DNA of 64,000 nucleotides, taken from the NCBI RefSeq assembly GCF_009497895.1, contig NZ_CP033116.1:1736001-1800000 (forward strand), read 5' to 3'. Positions within the stretch are counted from its first letter, which is position 1. Every line of letters starts with the position of its first letter. Shown here in pieces: positions 35,015 to 43,868 of this stretch. The DNA is from Halopseudomonas pelagia (lineage in GTDB: Bacteria > Pseudomonadota > Gammaproteobacteria > Pseudomonadales > Pseudomonadaceae). The notes under the pieces are model-generated. The model saw only the letters and a program-made list of their open reading frames with translations. It searched no databases and was not told the DNA's origin. The position numbers were made by a program, and so were the translations under genes.

Positions 35015-36312
35015 ATCAACGCTTTCAGCCCACCCATGGCGCTGCGGCTGAAGGTCAAGCTGCCGCCATGCATGGCTATCGCGCGTCTGGCGATGGCCAA
35101 TCCCAATCCATGACCGCTAGCGCCAGTCTGCCCCGGCAGGCGCAGGAACGGCTCGCCAAGACGCTGCAGCCACTGGTCATCCACACCAGGCCCCTGGTCC
35201 TCGACGCTGATCTGGCATTGGCCGCGGCTAGTGGCCAGGCTGACCCGTATAACCCCGTGGGCTGGGGAAAAGCGCAAGGCGTTGCGCAGCAGGTTGTCCA
35301 GGGAGCTACGCAATTGTTCTGGCCAGCCTTCGAGGGTTATCAGAGTGCTGCCAACCAACTCGAACTCCTGGGTATCCGCGACGAACTGGTTGTCCTCGAT
35401 CACCTCTGCAACCAGGGTGTCCAATGCAAACTGGCACGGCGGATGGTCCTGAATATCCTGGCGACTCAGCGTCAGAATGTCTTCTATAAGCAGATCAAGA
35501 CGGGTGCACTCCCGGTCCAGGCGGGACCAAAGCGGGTCTTCGGCAGCCGCGCCTTGTTTACTGCCCAGTGCCAGGCCCACGCGCAAGCGTGCCAGCGGTG
35601 AGCGCAGTTCGTGGGAGATGTCGCGCATCAGTTGGCGTTGGCTATCGAGCAGATCCTGCACGCGCTGCGCCATATGGCTGAAATGCCGGGAAAGATCTCC
35701 AATCTCATCGCTTCGCCGGCCTATGCGCTCAAGTTTTTCGGCCTCAAAACGGCCCTTGGCCAAGGACTGCGAGGCCAGGCCGAGCTGGCGTAAAGGGCCA
35801 GTCAGGTAGCGGCTCAACAGCAAGCTGATGATGCCCAGCAAGGCCATGGCCAGGAATATGTTGAGGATCAACGCCACGGGCGTGCGTCGCCAGTTGAACA
35901 GTTCATCCCGGGGTACAAACAGACTCAGATGGTAATCGCCTTGTGCGCTCAGCCAGTCAAGCTGGAACAGGCGGCCATGCCAGATTTCTCTGGATTCGAC
36001 ATTCGGGGGCGTGCTTTGCTGAAAAATGGGTCTGCGCGGCAGGGTGCCGGGCAACAGGCTCTGGCCTTCGGTATCAAAGAGTTGTGCGCGCAAGCGATAC
36101 TCGTCGCGCTGAACATCCAGCCACCGTTGGGCAGCAGACGGCCCATCGGTTTCATAACGGGTAACCAGCTCTTCGGCGAAATCCTTGAGCTGGGGATGGA
36201 ATTGCAGCAGGAGCCAGTCCTGCTGCAATGCCCGGCTAACCAGAAAGCCCGAGCCGCCCACCATCAGCGTGGCGAGCCAGAGTATGGCAAAGACTTTCCA
36301 GAATAGCCGCAT
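34993..36312 (-). CDS. cpxA: Sensor histidine kinase, CpxA-like
   Basis: The 439-aa inner-membrane kinase has two membrane helices (about 8-28 and 146-168) around a periplasmic sensor of about 115 residues. A HAMP domain (about 168-222) follows, then HisKA with H234 in RDISHELRSPLARLR, and HATPase (DNLLRNALRF, DQGPGV, GHGLGLAIARR). It is the last gene of the operon yciI, ygiM-like, cpxR, spy-like, cpxA. It should sense envelope stress and act on the response regulator encoded two genes upstream. The symbol is by similarity in architecture and context. Confidence 0.88.
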   Translation of the reverse strand: MRLFWKVFAILWLATLMVGGSGFLVSRALQQDWLLLQFHPQLKDFAEELVTRYETDGPSAAQRWLDVQRDEYRLRAQLFDTEGQSLLPGTLPRRPIFQQSTPPNVESREIWHGRLFQLDWLSAQGDYHLSLFVPRDELFNWRRTPVALILNIFLAMALLGIISLLLSRYLTGPLRQLGLASQSLAKGRFEAEKLERIGRRSDEIGDLSRHFSHMAQRVQDLLDSQRQLMRDISHELRSPLARLRVGLALGSKQGAAAEDPLWSRLDRECTRLDLLIEDILTLSRQDIQDHPPCQFALDTLVAEVIEDNQFVADTQEFELVGSTLITLEGWPEQLRSSLDNLLRNALRFSPAHGVIRVSLATSRGQCQISVEDQGPGVDDQWLQRLGEPFLRLPGQTGASGHGLGLAIARRAIAMHGGSLTFSRSAMGGLKALIQLPGQT

Positions 36313-36317
36313 GGCGA

Positions 36318-36671
36318 TCAGTTGCTGTCTTTATCGTCATGGGCGTGCTTTTTCTTGCCTTCTTCCCAGTGCTTTTTCATCTTTTCACGCTTTTCTTCAC
36401 GCATCTCGGCCATTTTGGCTTGTTGCTCCTGGGTCAGGATCGCATTCACCTCAGCTTGGTGTGTTTCACGCAGGGCGCGCTGTTGCTCTCTGTGCTTCTC
36501 ATGCAGGCCTTTCAGCTGACCTTGCTGTTCGCTGCTCAGTTCGAGTTTCTCGGTCATGTACTGCATGTGTTTCTCATAACGATCGCCACTCTTGCCGTGC
36601 GAGTCGGCCAGCAGTGCGCCCGAGAAGCCGGTGGCAAGTACCATCACGGTAGCGAGTAGGGTCTTTTTCAT
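36318..36671 (-). CDS. Spy/CpxP family periplasmic protein
   Basis: The 117-aa product has a signal peptide (MKKTLLATVMVLATGFSGA) and a helical, highly charged mature part. LTxxQ-type elements (LELSSEQQGQLK and ILTQEQQAKM) mark Spy/CpxP chaperone-like proteins. The His/Asp/Lys-rich C-terminus could bind metal. CpxP-type proteins restrain the CpxA sensor and help misfolded periplasmic proteins. CAGGAG 6 nt before ATG 36671 sets the start. It lies between cpxR and cpxA (5-nt gap to the kinase), a placement that points to feedback on this kinase. Confidence 0.86.
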   Translation of the reverse strand: MKKTLLATVMVLATGFSGALLADSHGKSGDRYEKHMQYMTEKLELSSEQQGQLKGLHEKHREQQRALRETHQAEVNAILTQEQQAKMAEMREEKREKMKKHWEEGKKKHAHDDKDSN

Positions 36672-36819
36672 GGGTAACTCCTGTTGGTTCATGGCAGGCC
36701 TGAGTGTCAGGCCGTTGATGAAGAGTCTAGGGCTTGTCACGTAAATTGGGGCTGGTACTGGGTAAAGGCTGTGTAAAGGTGGCGGGGTCGTGTGTTTCAG
36801 CCAAGCCGCGTTTGATGGC

Positions 36820-37509
36820 TCAGCTGCTGTACAGGTAGCCCCGGCCCCGCAGCGCCTGAATCCGGCTGCGACCATCTGGATGTGGGCCCAACTTGCGCCG
36901 CAGGTTGCTCAAGTGCATGTCGAGACTGCGATCATAGGGTCCCAGCGCTTTGCCGAGTGCCTGGCGGGAGAGGCTTTGGCGCTCTACCAATTGGCCCGGC
37001 TTCTCCAGCAAGGCGCGAAGGATCAAGGCTTCACTTTGGGTCAACGCCAACAGCGTCTCATCTTGCCAGGCCATCAGGCTATCCATATCCAGACGGATGT
37101 CGCCGACCTGCAGGCTATTGCCAGTCGATTGCCCCTGGCTGCGGCGCAGCAGCGCGCGAAGCCGGGCCACCAGCTCGCGCGGATCGCAGGGTTTGGGCAG
37201 GTAGTCGTCGGCGCCCAATTCGAGACCGAGGATGCGGTCGATTGGCTCGCCCCGCGCACTGAGCATCAATAGCGGCGTGTTGCAGCTCTGGCGCAAATTG
37301 CGCAGCACATCCAGACCATTCATGCCCGGCAGCATGACATCCAGAATGATGACCTGAAACTGGCCACCAATAGCCGCCTCCAGCCCGCTGGTACCGTCAT
37401 GGGCGCAGGTCAGCGCAAAGCCTTCAGCGGCCAGCCAGTCAACCAGCAACGCGCACAGTTCCTGGTCATCATCAATTATCAGGATCGCATTGTCAGTCAA
37501 TTGAGCCAC
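36820..37509 (-). CDS. cpxR: OmpR-family response regulator, CpxR-like
   Basis: A receiver domain (1-120: acidic pocket D13-D15 region, phospho-Asp D57 in IILDVMLPGMNG, Lys in YLPKP) is followed by an OmpR-type winged helix (about 130-229, ending RGRGYLY). Length 229 aa. Translation starts at a GTG overlapping the upstream ygiM-like gene by 13 nt. It has no clear ribosome site, so translational coupling is likely. A 148-nt gap follows before the spy-like gene. The pair with the downstream kinase resembles CpxRA. Confidence 0.9.
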   Translation of the reverse strand: MAQLTDNAILIIDDDQELCALLVDWLAAEGFALTCAHDGTSGLEAAIGGQFQVIILDVMLPGMNGLDVLRNLRQSCNTPLLMLSARGEPIDRILGLELGADDYLPKPCDPRELVARLRALLRRSQGQSTGNSLQVGDIRLDMDSLMAWQDETLLALTQSEALILRALLEKPGQLVERQSLSRQALGKALGPYDRSLDMHLSNLRRKLGPHPDGRSRIQALRGRGYLYSS

Positions 37510-37901
37510 TCATTGCGTTTGCCGCGGCGGCCCATACTGGCCAGCAGAAAGCCGATGAACAGACTCGCCAGCACGGTTGCTCCCCCTATGATGAACCACT
37601 CCTGGCGCTGTGCTTCCAGTAGCGCCTCGGCTTGCATGTCGGTTTGTGCGCGCGCATCAAGCAGTTCACGATTCTGCTCTTGCAGTCGCTCCAGCAACTC
37701 GGCATCCGTGCCTGTTTCCAGCTGTTCAGCCAACCGCTGACGTTCTGCCTCCACCTGCGCCAGCTGTGCTTGCAGCGTGCCAATATCCGTACTGACATCC
37801 TCGGGCTCTGGCACTGATGTGGTCGGAGACTCTTGCGCCAGGCTCAGGCTGGGTGAGCTGAGGCACCCCAGTAGCAATAGAGCTAGTATGGGTCTGGACA
37901 T
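37497..37901 (-). CDS. Coiled-coil, C-tail-anchored protein resembling YgiM without its SH3 domain
   Basis: The 134-aa protein has a signal peptide (cleavage near SLAQESP) and a long Gln/Glu/Leu coiled coil (about 40-100). One membrane helix (about 103-122) and a basic cytosolic tail GRRGKRNEWLN end it. This layout matches the C-terminal two-thirds of the YgiM/TIGR04211 SH3-domain proteins, including the tail ending in a Trp. The N-terminal SH3 domain is missing. AAGGAG 6 nt before ATG 37901 supports a complete gene rather than a fragment. It overlaps cpxR and follows yciI by 14 nt, so it is part of the envelope-stress operon. Confidence 0.75.
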   Translation of the reverse strand: MSRPILALLLLGCLSSPSLSLAQESPTTSVPEPEDVSTDIGTLQAQLAQVEAERQRLAEQLETGTDAELLERLQEQNRELLDARAQTDMQAEALLEAQRQEWFIIGGATVLASLFIGFLLASMGRRGKRNEWLN

Positions 37902-37915
37902 CCCGTGCTCCTTGT

Positions 37916-38218
37916 TTAAGCTGGAAAAACGCGCTTGAACGGCTTGACCAGCACCTGGGCATAAACGCCTGCCGCGACATAAGGGTCGGCATCTGCCCAC
38001 GCCTGCGCTTCGGCTTGGGAGGCAAATTCGGCCACGATCAGGCTCCCAGTAAAGCCCGCGGCGCCTGGATCAGGTGATTCGATGGCGGGGTGAGGGCCTG
38101 CCAGGATCAGTCTGCCTGCGTTTTGCAGAGCCTGCAGTCGTTCAATGTGCGCCGGGCGAGCAGTGATGCGCGCCTGCAGTGAGTCGGGTGCATCGGTGGC
38201 CATGATTGCAAATAGCAT
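37916..38218 (-). CDS. YciI family protein
   Basis: A 100-aa dimeric alpha/beta-barrel protein of the YciI family. The start [17 protein letters not shown], the [11 protein letters not shown]is and the LAGPHPA and DPYVAAGVY motifs are all present, including the His/Asp residues thought to form the active site. The biological reaction is unproven for most members. AAGGA 7 nt before the ATG. It is the first gene of the yciI-ygiM-like-cpxR-spy-cpxA run and is divergent from the PHP nuclease gene across 150 nt. Confidence 0.9.
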   Translation of the reverse strand: MLFAIMATDAPDSLQARITARPAHIERLQALQNAGRLILAGPHPAIESPDPGAAGFTGSLIVAEFASQAEAQAWADADPYVAAGVYAQVLVKPFKRVFPA

Positions 38219-38368
38219 GTTGAGTCCTTGATCCGTTTCAAAGTGTTTGTAATAACAGTAAGTTATGCCATTGCACTAGGTGTTGTCAGCGTCGGGGCGG
38301 CATAATAGTGAAAATTCTTTTTGCTCGGGCACTGTTCCGATGCCACTGCAACGTTACACGGAGACCTT

Positions 38369-39223
38369 TTGATAGCTGATCTGCACATGCACAGTACCGC
38401 CTCGGACGGCTCGCTTGATCCGCAGGAGCTGATGCAGCGCGCATCTGTTGCCGGTGTCGATTTGATCGCGCTGACCGACCATGATTGCCTGGACGGATTA
38501 GCCTCGGCCGAGCAGACCGCGCGGCAGTTGGGCATGCGCTGGATTAGCGGCGTGGAGTTGTCGGCGCAGTGGCAGGGTCACACAATTCACGTCCTGGGCT
38601 ACGGCTTTGATCCAGCTTCGGCGGAATTTGTCAGCGCCATGCAGGCGGTCAAAGCCGGGCGCTGGCAGCGTGCCGAGCAGATCGACAAGCGTCTAGAGGG
38701 GAAAAAGATGCCTGGCGCACTGGCCGGGGCCATGGCGGTACAAAAGGCTGCCGGCAGTGCGGCGGAGAGTCCGCCAGCGCGCCCGCACTTTGCCGACTGG
38801 ATGGTTGCTGAAGGCTACGTGCGCGATCGCGCAGAAGCGTTTCGGAAATGGCTTGGCTCGGGCAAGCTCGGTGATATCAAGCAGCATTGGCCAGAGCTGC
38901 CGGAGGCGGTCGAGCAGATACGTTCTGCAGGCGGCATGGCAGTGATGGCGCATCCCTGGCACTACGGCTTTACCCGCGCCCGGATGCGTCGCCTGTTGAA
39001 GGATTTTGCCCAGGCCGGTGGACGCGGTATGGAAGTGGTCAACGGCCAGCAGCCGGTAGAGCAGGTGGCGTACCTGGGCAAGGTCAGTCAGGAAATGGGC
39101 TTTCTCGCGAGTTGTGGCAGTGATTTCCATCATCCGGACTCGCCGTGGATGGCGCTGGGGAAAATGACTGCATTACCCGCCGATTGCGCGCCGGTCTGGA
39201 ATGACCCGCTGTTTAATCGCTAG
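38369..39223 (+). CDS. PHP-domain nuclease/phosphatase (RNase AM/TrpH family)
   Basis: This is the 3',5'-nucleotide phosphatase/5'-3' exoribonuclease family (YciV/RNase AM). The 284-aa protein has the PHP metal motifs: H6-x-H8 (DLHMHSTASDG), LTDHDCLDG, a Glu in GVELSA, VMAHPWHY, and GSDFHH near the end. GGAG 5-6 nt before a TTG at 38369 fixes the start, giving MIADLHMHS; a longer frame to 38321 lacks support. In E. coli this enzyme trims 5' ends of 5S and 23S rRNA. It is followed by yciO and trpS, as in other gammaproteobacteria. Confidence 0.88.
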   Translation: MIADLHMHSTASDGSLDPQELMQRASVAGVDLIALTDHDCLDGLASAEQTARQLGMRWISGVELSAQWQGHTIHVLGYGFDPASAEFVSAMQAVKAGRWQRAEQIDKRLEGKKMPGALAGAMAVQKAAGSAAESPPARPHFADWMVAEGYVRDRAEAFRKWLGSGKLGDIKQHWPELPEAVEQIRSAGGMAVMAHPWHYGFTRARMRRLLKDFAQAGGRGMEVVNGQQPVEQVAYLGKVSQEMGFLASCGSDFHHPDSPWMALGKMTALPADCAPVWNDPLFNR

Positions 39224-39253
39224 AATGTAGTTACCAAAACAAGAGAGTTCAGT

Positions 39254-39892
39254 GTGAGCCAATATTTTCATATCCACCCGGAAAACCCTCAGGCGCGTCT
39301 GATCCGCCAGGCCGTCGAGATCATCCGCCAGGGTGGGGTGATCGCCTATCCGACGGATTCTGCTTACGCGCTGGGTTGTCACCTGGGCGACAAGGACGCG
39401 CTGGAGCGTATTCGCCGGCTGCGGCAGTTGGACGACAAGCACAACTTTACCCTGGTTTGCCGAGATCTGTCGGAGCTGGGCGTGTACGCCAAGGTCGACA
39501 ACCCGACCTTCCGCCTGCTCAAAGCCAATACGCCTGGCCCTTACACCTTTATTCTGCACGCCACCGGTGAAGTGCCGCGTAGATTGCTGCATCCCAAGCG
39601 CCGCACCATAGGCATCCGCATTCCTCAGCACCAGATCACGCTGGCGCTGCTTGAGGCACTCGGCGAGCCGTTGATGAGCGTGACTCTGATGATGCCTGAG
39701 GACAATTTGCCCCTCACCGATCCGGAGATGATCCGTGATCGCATCGGCAAGCAGCTGGATCTGATCATCGATGGCGGTGCCTGCAATGTCGAGCCGACTA
39801 CCGTTGTCAGTCTGCTTGAACAGCAGCCTGAAGTGCAGCGCGTAGGCCTGGGTGATCCGGCGCCTTTTGGCGGCGCTCCCAGCGCAGACTGA
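39254..39892 (+). CDS. yciO: YciO family protein (Sua5/TsaC-like)
   Basis: A 212-aa YrdC-fold protein. The substrate loop GGVIAYPTDSAYALGC (28-43) and the KxxR-like RLRQLDDKHNFTLVC and IGIRIP segments fit YciO. It is related to the threonylcarbamoyl-AMP synthase TsaC used in t6A tRNA modification, but YciO itself is far less active and its role is not settled. Start is GTG with GAGAG 6 nt upstream. It lies 30 nt after the PHP gene and 81 nt before trpS. Confidence 0.9.
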   Translation: MSQYFHIHPENPQARLIRQAVEIIRQGGVIAYPTDSAYALGCHLGDKDALERIRRLRQLDDKHNFTLVCRDLSELGVYAKVDNPTFRLLKANTPGPYTFILHATGEVPRRLLHPKRRTIGIRIPQHQITLALLEALGEPLMSVTLMMPEDNLPLTDPEMIRDRIGKQLDLIIDGGACNVEPTTVVSLLEQQPEVQRVGLGDPAPFGGAPSAD

Positions 39893-39922
39893 TCGGGCAG
39901 GAGTCTTTGCCCAAAGCATGCG

Positions 39923-39928
39923 TATAAT
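39923..39928 (+). promoter_or_regulatory. Probable -10 box upstream of trpS
   Basis: A perfect TATAAT lies 45 nt before the trpS start, just after yciO. No good -35 box was found at 16-18 nt, so this is a weak call. Confidence 0.4.
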
Positions 39929-39973
39929 GCGCCCATTCATTTTCCTATTACCTAGTAAATTCAGGAGTCCCCT

Positions 39974-41191
39974 TTGAGTTCCGTCGATTCACAGCGTCGC
40001 GTATTGTCAGGCATGCGTCCCACAGGGCGTTTGCACCTGGGGCATTACCACGGGGTGCTGAAGAACTGGGTCAAGTTGCAGCACGAATACGAGTGCTTTT
40101 TCTTCGCCGCCGACTGGCATGCACTAACGACCCATTACGAGACGCCGGAAAATATCGAGCAGAACGTTTGGGACATGCTGATCGACTGGCTCGCCGCCGG
40201 CGTCAGCAGCGGCTCTTCAACGCTGTTTATCCAGTCCCAGGTGCCCGAGCATGCCGAGCTGCATCTGCTGCTGTCGATGGTCACGCCGGTCAGCTGGCTG
40301 GAGCGCGTGCCGACCTACAAGGATCAGCAGGAAAAGCTGCGTGATCTGGACCTGGCGACTTACGGTTTCCTGGGTTATCCGTTGCTGCAAAGTGCGGACA
40401 TCCTGATGTATCGCGCCGGGCTGGTGCCGGTGGGTGCCGACCAGGTAGCCCACGTGGAGATTACCCGCGAAGTGGCTCGCCGCTTCAATCACCTGTACGG
40501 CAAGGAGGCGGGCTTCGAGGAGCGCGCCGAAGCCGCCGTGCACAAAATGGGCAAGAAAGCCGCCAAGCTTTACAGCAAACTGCGCAAGGCCTATCAGGAA
40601 CAGGGCGACAGTGAAGCGCTGGATACCGCCCGTGCGCTGTTGAAGGAACAGCAGAACATCACGCTCGGCGACAAGGAGCGGCTGTTCGGTTATCTGGAGG
40701 GCGGTGGCAAGGTTATTCTGCCGGAGCCCCAGGCGTTGCTCACGCCAGATTCGAAAATGCCCGGCCTGGATGGGCAGAAGATGTCCAAGTCCTATGGCAA
40801 CACCATCACCCTGCGCGATACCACCGAGCAGATCGACGAGAAAGTGCGGCGCATGCCCACCGATCCTGCGCGTGTACGTCGCACCGATCCGGGCGAGCCA
40901 GCCAAGTGCCCAGTCTATCAGCTACACAAGGTCTATACCGACCCGGCCACCCACGAATGGGTACAGCAGGGTTGCCGTAGTGCAGGCATTGGCTGCCTGG
41001 AGTGCAAGCAGCCGATTATCGATGCGATTACCGCCGAGCTGGCGCCGATTCAAGAGCGCGCTGCGGATTTTGAAAGTAATCCCGACGCGGTACGGCTGAT
41101 CTTGAATGAAGGCACCGAGCGCGCGCGCGAAGCCGCGCGCGATACCCTGATCGAAGTCCGCCAGGCCATAGGCCTGCAGTACCGCCAGTAA
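39974..41191 (+). CDS. trpS: Tryptophan--tRNA ligase
   Basis: Charges tRNA-Trp. The 405-aa class I synthetase has HLGH at 21-24 (the HIGH motif, in GRLHLGHYHG) and KMSKS at 269-273. Residues about 185-245 are an extra charged segment relative to the roughly 334-aa E. coli enzyme. A C-terminal GCLECKQP motif is also present. Long TrpS forms of this kind are known in Pseudomonas. Translation starts at TTG with AGGAG 7 nt upstream. The next gene, scpA, begins 17 nt downstream. Confidence 0.96.
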   Translation: MSSVDSQRRVLSGMRPTGRLHLGHYHGVLKNWVKLQHEYECFFFAADWHALTTHYETPENIEQNVWDMLIDWLAAGVSSGSSTLFIQSQVPEHAELHLLLSMVTPVSWLERVPTYKDQQEKLRDLDLATYGFLGYPLLQSADILMYRAGLVPVGADQVAHVEITREVARRFNHLYGKEAGFEERAEAAVHKMGKKAAKLYSKLRKAYQEQGDSEALDTARALLKEQQNITLGDKERLFGYLEGGGKVILPEPQALLTPDSKMPGLDGQKMSKSYGNTITLRDTTEQIDEKVRRMPTDPARVRRTDPGEPAKCPVYQLHKVYTDPATHEWVQQGCRSAGIGCLECKQPIIDAITAELAPIQERAADFESNPDAVRLILNEGTERAREAARDTLIEVRQAIGLQYRQ

Positions 41192-41208
41192 TTCATGGGC
41201 AGCCGCGC

Positions 41209-42099
41209 ATGAGCAACCAGCAGCCGCCCGCCGACACCGCTCGCGCGGAGCAGCCGGTTGCTCCTGCTGTTGCCGCGGTCACTCCCCCCATGGGCTCAGG
41301 CCAGCAGGAAATGCCCTTTGCCATGGTCTATGGCAAAGCGGTCACGCAGATTCCCCAGGACCTGTATATCCCGCCGGAGGCGCTTGAGGTCTTCCTCGAA
41401 GCGTTTGAGGGCCCGCTCGACCTGCTGCTCTATCTGATCCGCAAACAGAATATCGATATTCTCGACATACCCGTGGCTGACATTACCAAACAGTACATGG
41501 GCTATATCGAGTTGATGACAGTAGTGCGCCTGGAATTGGCCGCCGAGTATCTGGTCATGGCGGCCATGCTCGCCGAAATCAAATCCCGCCTGTTGTTGCC
41601 CCGGCATCAGGAAGACGAGGATGAAGAGCACGACCCGCGTGCGGAACTGATTCGGCGTTTGCAGGAATACGAGCGTTTCAAGCAGGCCGCAGAGGAAATT
41701 GACGGACTGTCGCGGGTCGGGCGTGACCTGTCGTTGGCCAGCGCGGAGGCTCCCGAGTTTCATAGTCGACGGGCGCATCCGGAGGTGGACATGCAGGAGC
41801 TGATGCTCGCACTCAGTGACGTGCTGCGGCGTGCCGATATGTTCGAGAGTCATCAGGTCACCCGGGAAATCCTTTCCACCCGCGAGCGTATGGCCGATGT
41901 GCTGGAGCGTTTGCGCGGACAGCCATTTGTGCCTTTTGTCAGTCTGTTCAGTGTCAGCGAGGGTAAGCTGGGGGTGGTAGTCACCTTTATGGCGGTGCTT
42001 GAACTAGTCAAGGAACAGTTGGTGGATCTGGTGCAGAGCGAAGCCTTCGCGCCTATTCACGTCAAAGTACGAGGTGAAGATGTCCCAGCCGAAACTTGA
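41209..42099 (+). CDS. scpA: Segregation and condensation protein ScpA
   Basis: This is the kleisin that bridges SMC heads in the bacterial condensin SMC-ScpAB, needed for chromosome compaction and segregation. The 296-aa protein has a nonconserved Pro/Ala-rich start (1-55) and the conserved block FEGPLDLLLYLIRKQNIDI near 65-85. MAAMLAEIKSRLLLP and a C-terminal winged helix (PFVPFVSLF onward) follow. It overlaps scpB by 20 nt, typical of this pair. Confidence 0.95.
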   Translation: MSNQQPPADTARAEQPVAPAVAAVTPPMGSGQQEMPFAMVYGKAVTQIPQDLYIPPEALEVFLEAFEGPLDLLLYLIRKQNIDILDIPVADITKQYMGYIELMTVVRLELAAEYLVMAAMLAEIKSRLLLPRHQEDEDEEHDPRAELIRRLQEYERFKQAAEEIDGLSRVGRDLSLASAEAPEFHSRRAHPEVDMQELMLALSDVLRRADMFESHQVTREILSTRERMADVLERLRGQPFVPFVSLFSVSEGKLGVVVTFMAVLELVKEQLVDLVQSEAFAPIHVKVRGEDVPAET

Positions 42100-42859
42100 G
42101 CATATTATTGAGGCTGCGTTGCTGGCCGCCGGTAAACCCTTGTCACTGGATCGCTTGCGCGACCTGTTTGATGAGGGCCAGGCGCCGGGTCTGGATGCGC
42201 TGCGCGAAGCGCTCGGGCGGCTCGCGGAATATTACAATGGCCGCGCCATCGAGTTGCGTGAAGTTGCCAGTGGTTGGCGGCTGCAGGTACGTGAAGAGTT
42301 TTCGCCCTGGGTCAGCCGGCTGTGGGAAGAGCGGCCGCAGCGCTACTCGAGGGCGATGCTGGAAACCCTGGCGCTGATCGCCTACCGCCAGCCGATTACC
42401 CGTGGCGAGATCGAAGATGTGCGCGGCGTGGCAGTCAGCAGTCAGATCATCAAGACACTGCTCGAGCGCGAGTGGGTAAGGGTGGTCGGGCATCGCGATG
42501 TGCCAGGTCGGCCTTCCATGTACGCCACCACCCGCCAGTTCCTTGATCACTTCAATCTGCGCAGCCTCAGCGAGTTACCGCCGCTGGCGGCGATTCGTGA
42601 CCTGGATCAGGAGCCGGAACTGGCGCTGCAGGATGAAGGTGCGGTAGATGATGCTGATACTCCGTGGATGCCGGTAGAGCCACTGAAGGCGCTGGAGGCC
42701 GAGGGCGCGGAAACCGGATTTCATGCTCTGCTGGATGAGCTGGGGGCGATGGAGTCCAACCTGAAGACGGATTTTGACGACTACCAGCCTGAGCGGGACT
42801 CGGCAGCGTCGGATCAGGATAATGACCCGGAAGCTGACGCAGATTCCGACCCGCGCTGA
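42080..42859 (+). CDS. scpB: Segregation and condensation protein ScpB
   Basis: ScpB dimers bind ScpA in the SMC condensin complex. The 259-aa protein has two winged-helix domains (about 1-165) with the conserved [21 protein letters not shown] segment, then an acidic C-terminal tail (about 180-259) common in Pseudomonas. GAGGTG 5-6 nt before ATG 42080 makes this the start rather than the GTG two codons upstream. It overlaps scpA and is followed 86 nt later by rluB. Confidence 0.95.
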   Translation: MSQPKLEHIIEAALLAAGKPLSLDRLRDLFDEGQAPGLDALREALGRLAEYYNGRAIELREVASGWRLQVREEFSPWVSRLWEERPQRYSRAMLETLALIAYRQPITRGEIEDVRGVAVSSQIIKTLLEREWVRVVGHRDVPGRPSMYATTRQFLDHFNLRSLSELPPLAAIRDLDQEPELALQDEGAVDDADTPWMPVEPLKALEAEGAETGFHALLDELGAMESNLKTDFDDYQPERDSAASDQDNDPEADADSDPR

Positions 42860-42945
42860 GTTTGTCTGGCTGGGCAGAAGGCATGGTGGTAATCTACCCG
42901 GTCATTATTTCTACATCGTATCCACTACACCGGGAGGTGCCACGC

Positions 42946-43842
42946 ATGACCGATCATCCTATCAACTCTGATTCAACCCCAGTCAGCGGCGAAAAGCTGC
43001 AAAAAGTGCTGGCCCGCGTCGGGCTGGGCTCGCGCCGTGAGGTTGAAGCCTGGATCGAAGCCGGGCGCATCAGCGTCAACGGCAAGCTTGCTACTCTGGG
43101 TTGTCGGGTCGACAGCCTGGACCAGATTCTGGTCGATGGTCGTCCGGTCAAGCGCGATATCGAAAATGAAGAAGCCCGCCGAGTCATGCTCTACAACAAG
43201 CCGGAAGGCGAAGTCTGTACCCGTGACGATCCCGAAGGTCGGCCTACCGTTTTTGATCGTTTGCCGCGGCTCAAGCATGGCCGTTGGATCAATATCGGCC
43301 GCCTCGATATCAATACCTCTGGCCTGCTGCTGTTCACCACCGATGGCGAACTGGCCAACCGCTTGATGCATCCGTCCTATCAGATGGACCGTGAGTACGC
43401 AGTGCGGGTCATGGGTGAAGTGGATGAGGAAATGATTGAGCGGCTCAAGACCGGCGTTATGCTTGATGATGGCCCGGCGCGCTTTACTGACGTCGTGACC
43501 GCCGGTGGCGAGGGTATCAACCGCTGGTACCACGTGTGTCTGATGGAAGGCCGCAACCGTGAGGTGCGCCGCCTGTGGGAATCCCAGGGCATGCGCGTCA
43601 ACCGTCTCAAGCGTGTACGTTTCGGGCCGGTGTTCCTTGGGCCGGAGTTGCCTGTGGGCCGCTGGCGCGAAATGAAGCAGAACGAAATCGATGCGCTGAG
43701 TCAGGAGGTTGGGCTCACTCCGATATCATTGCCAGCCATGAAGACTGCTGACCGGGAGAAGGCTCAGCGGCTTGCGCGCAAGCCTTCCATGCATCAGCCG
43801 CGTGCGGTTCGGCGTACCAAGGTGCCTCACAAGTCGCGTTGA
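42946..43842 (+). CDS. rluB: 23S rRNA pseudouridine(2605) synthase RluB
   Basis: RluB isomerises U2605 in 23S rRNA. An S4 RNA-binding domain (about 16-75, [18 protein letters not shown]) is followed by the synthase domain with the catalytic D121 in [14 protein letters not shown]. The C-terminal tail is basic. GGAGG 8 nt before ATG 42946 sets the start; the frame is open to 42862 without support. It follows scpAB as in most gammaproteobacteria. RluE/RluF paralogues are shorter or lack this context, so RluB is the best call. Confidence 0.94.
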   Translation: MTDHPINSDSTPVSGEKLQKVLARVGLGSRREVEAWIEAGRISVNGKLATLGCRVDSLDQILVDGRPVKRDIENEEARRVMLYNKPEGEVCTRDDPEGRPTVFDRLPRLKHGRWINIGRLDINTSGLLLFTTDGELANRLMHPSYQMDREYAVRVMGEVDEEMIERLKTGVMLDDGPARFTDVVTAGGEGINRWYHVCLMEGRNREVRRLWESQGMRVNRLKRVRFGPVFLGPELPVGRWREMKQNEIDALSQEVGLTPISLPAMKTADREKAQRLARKPSMHQPRAVRRTKVPHKSR

Positions 43843-43868
43843 AACGCCTGCAGCTCCAGAGCTGGTCG

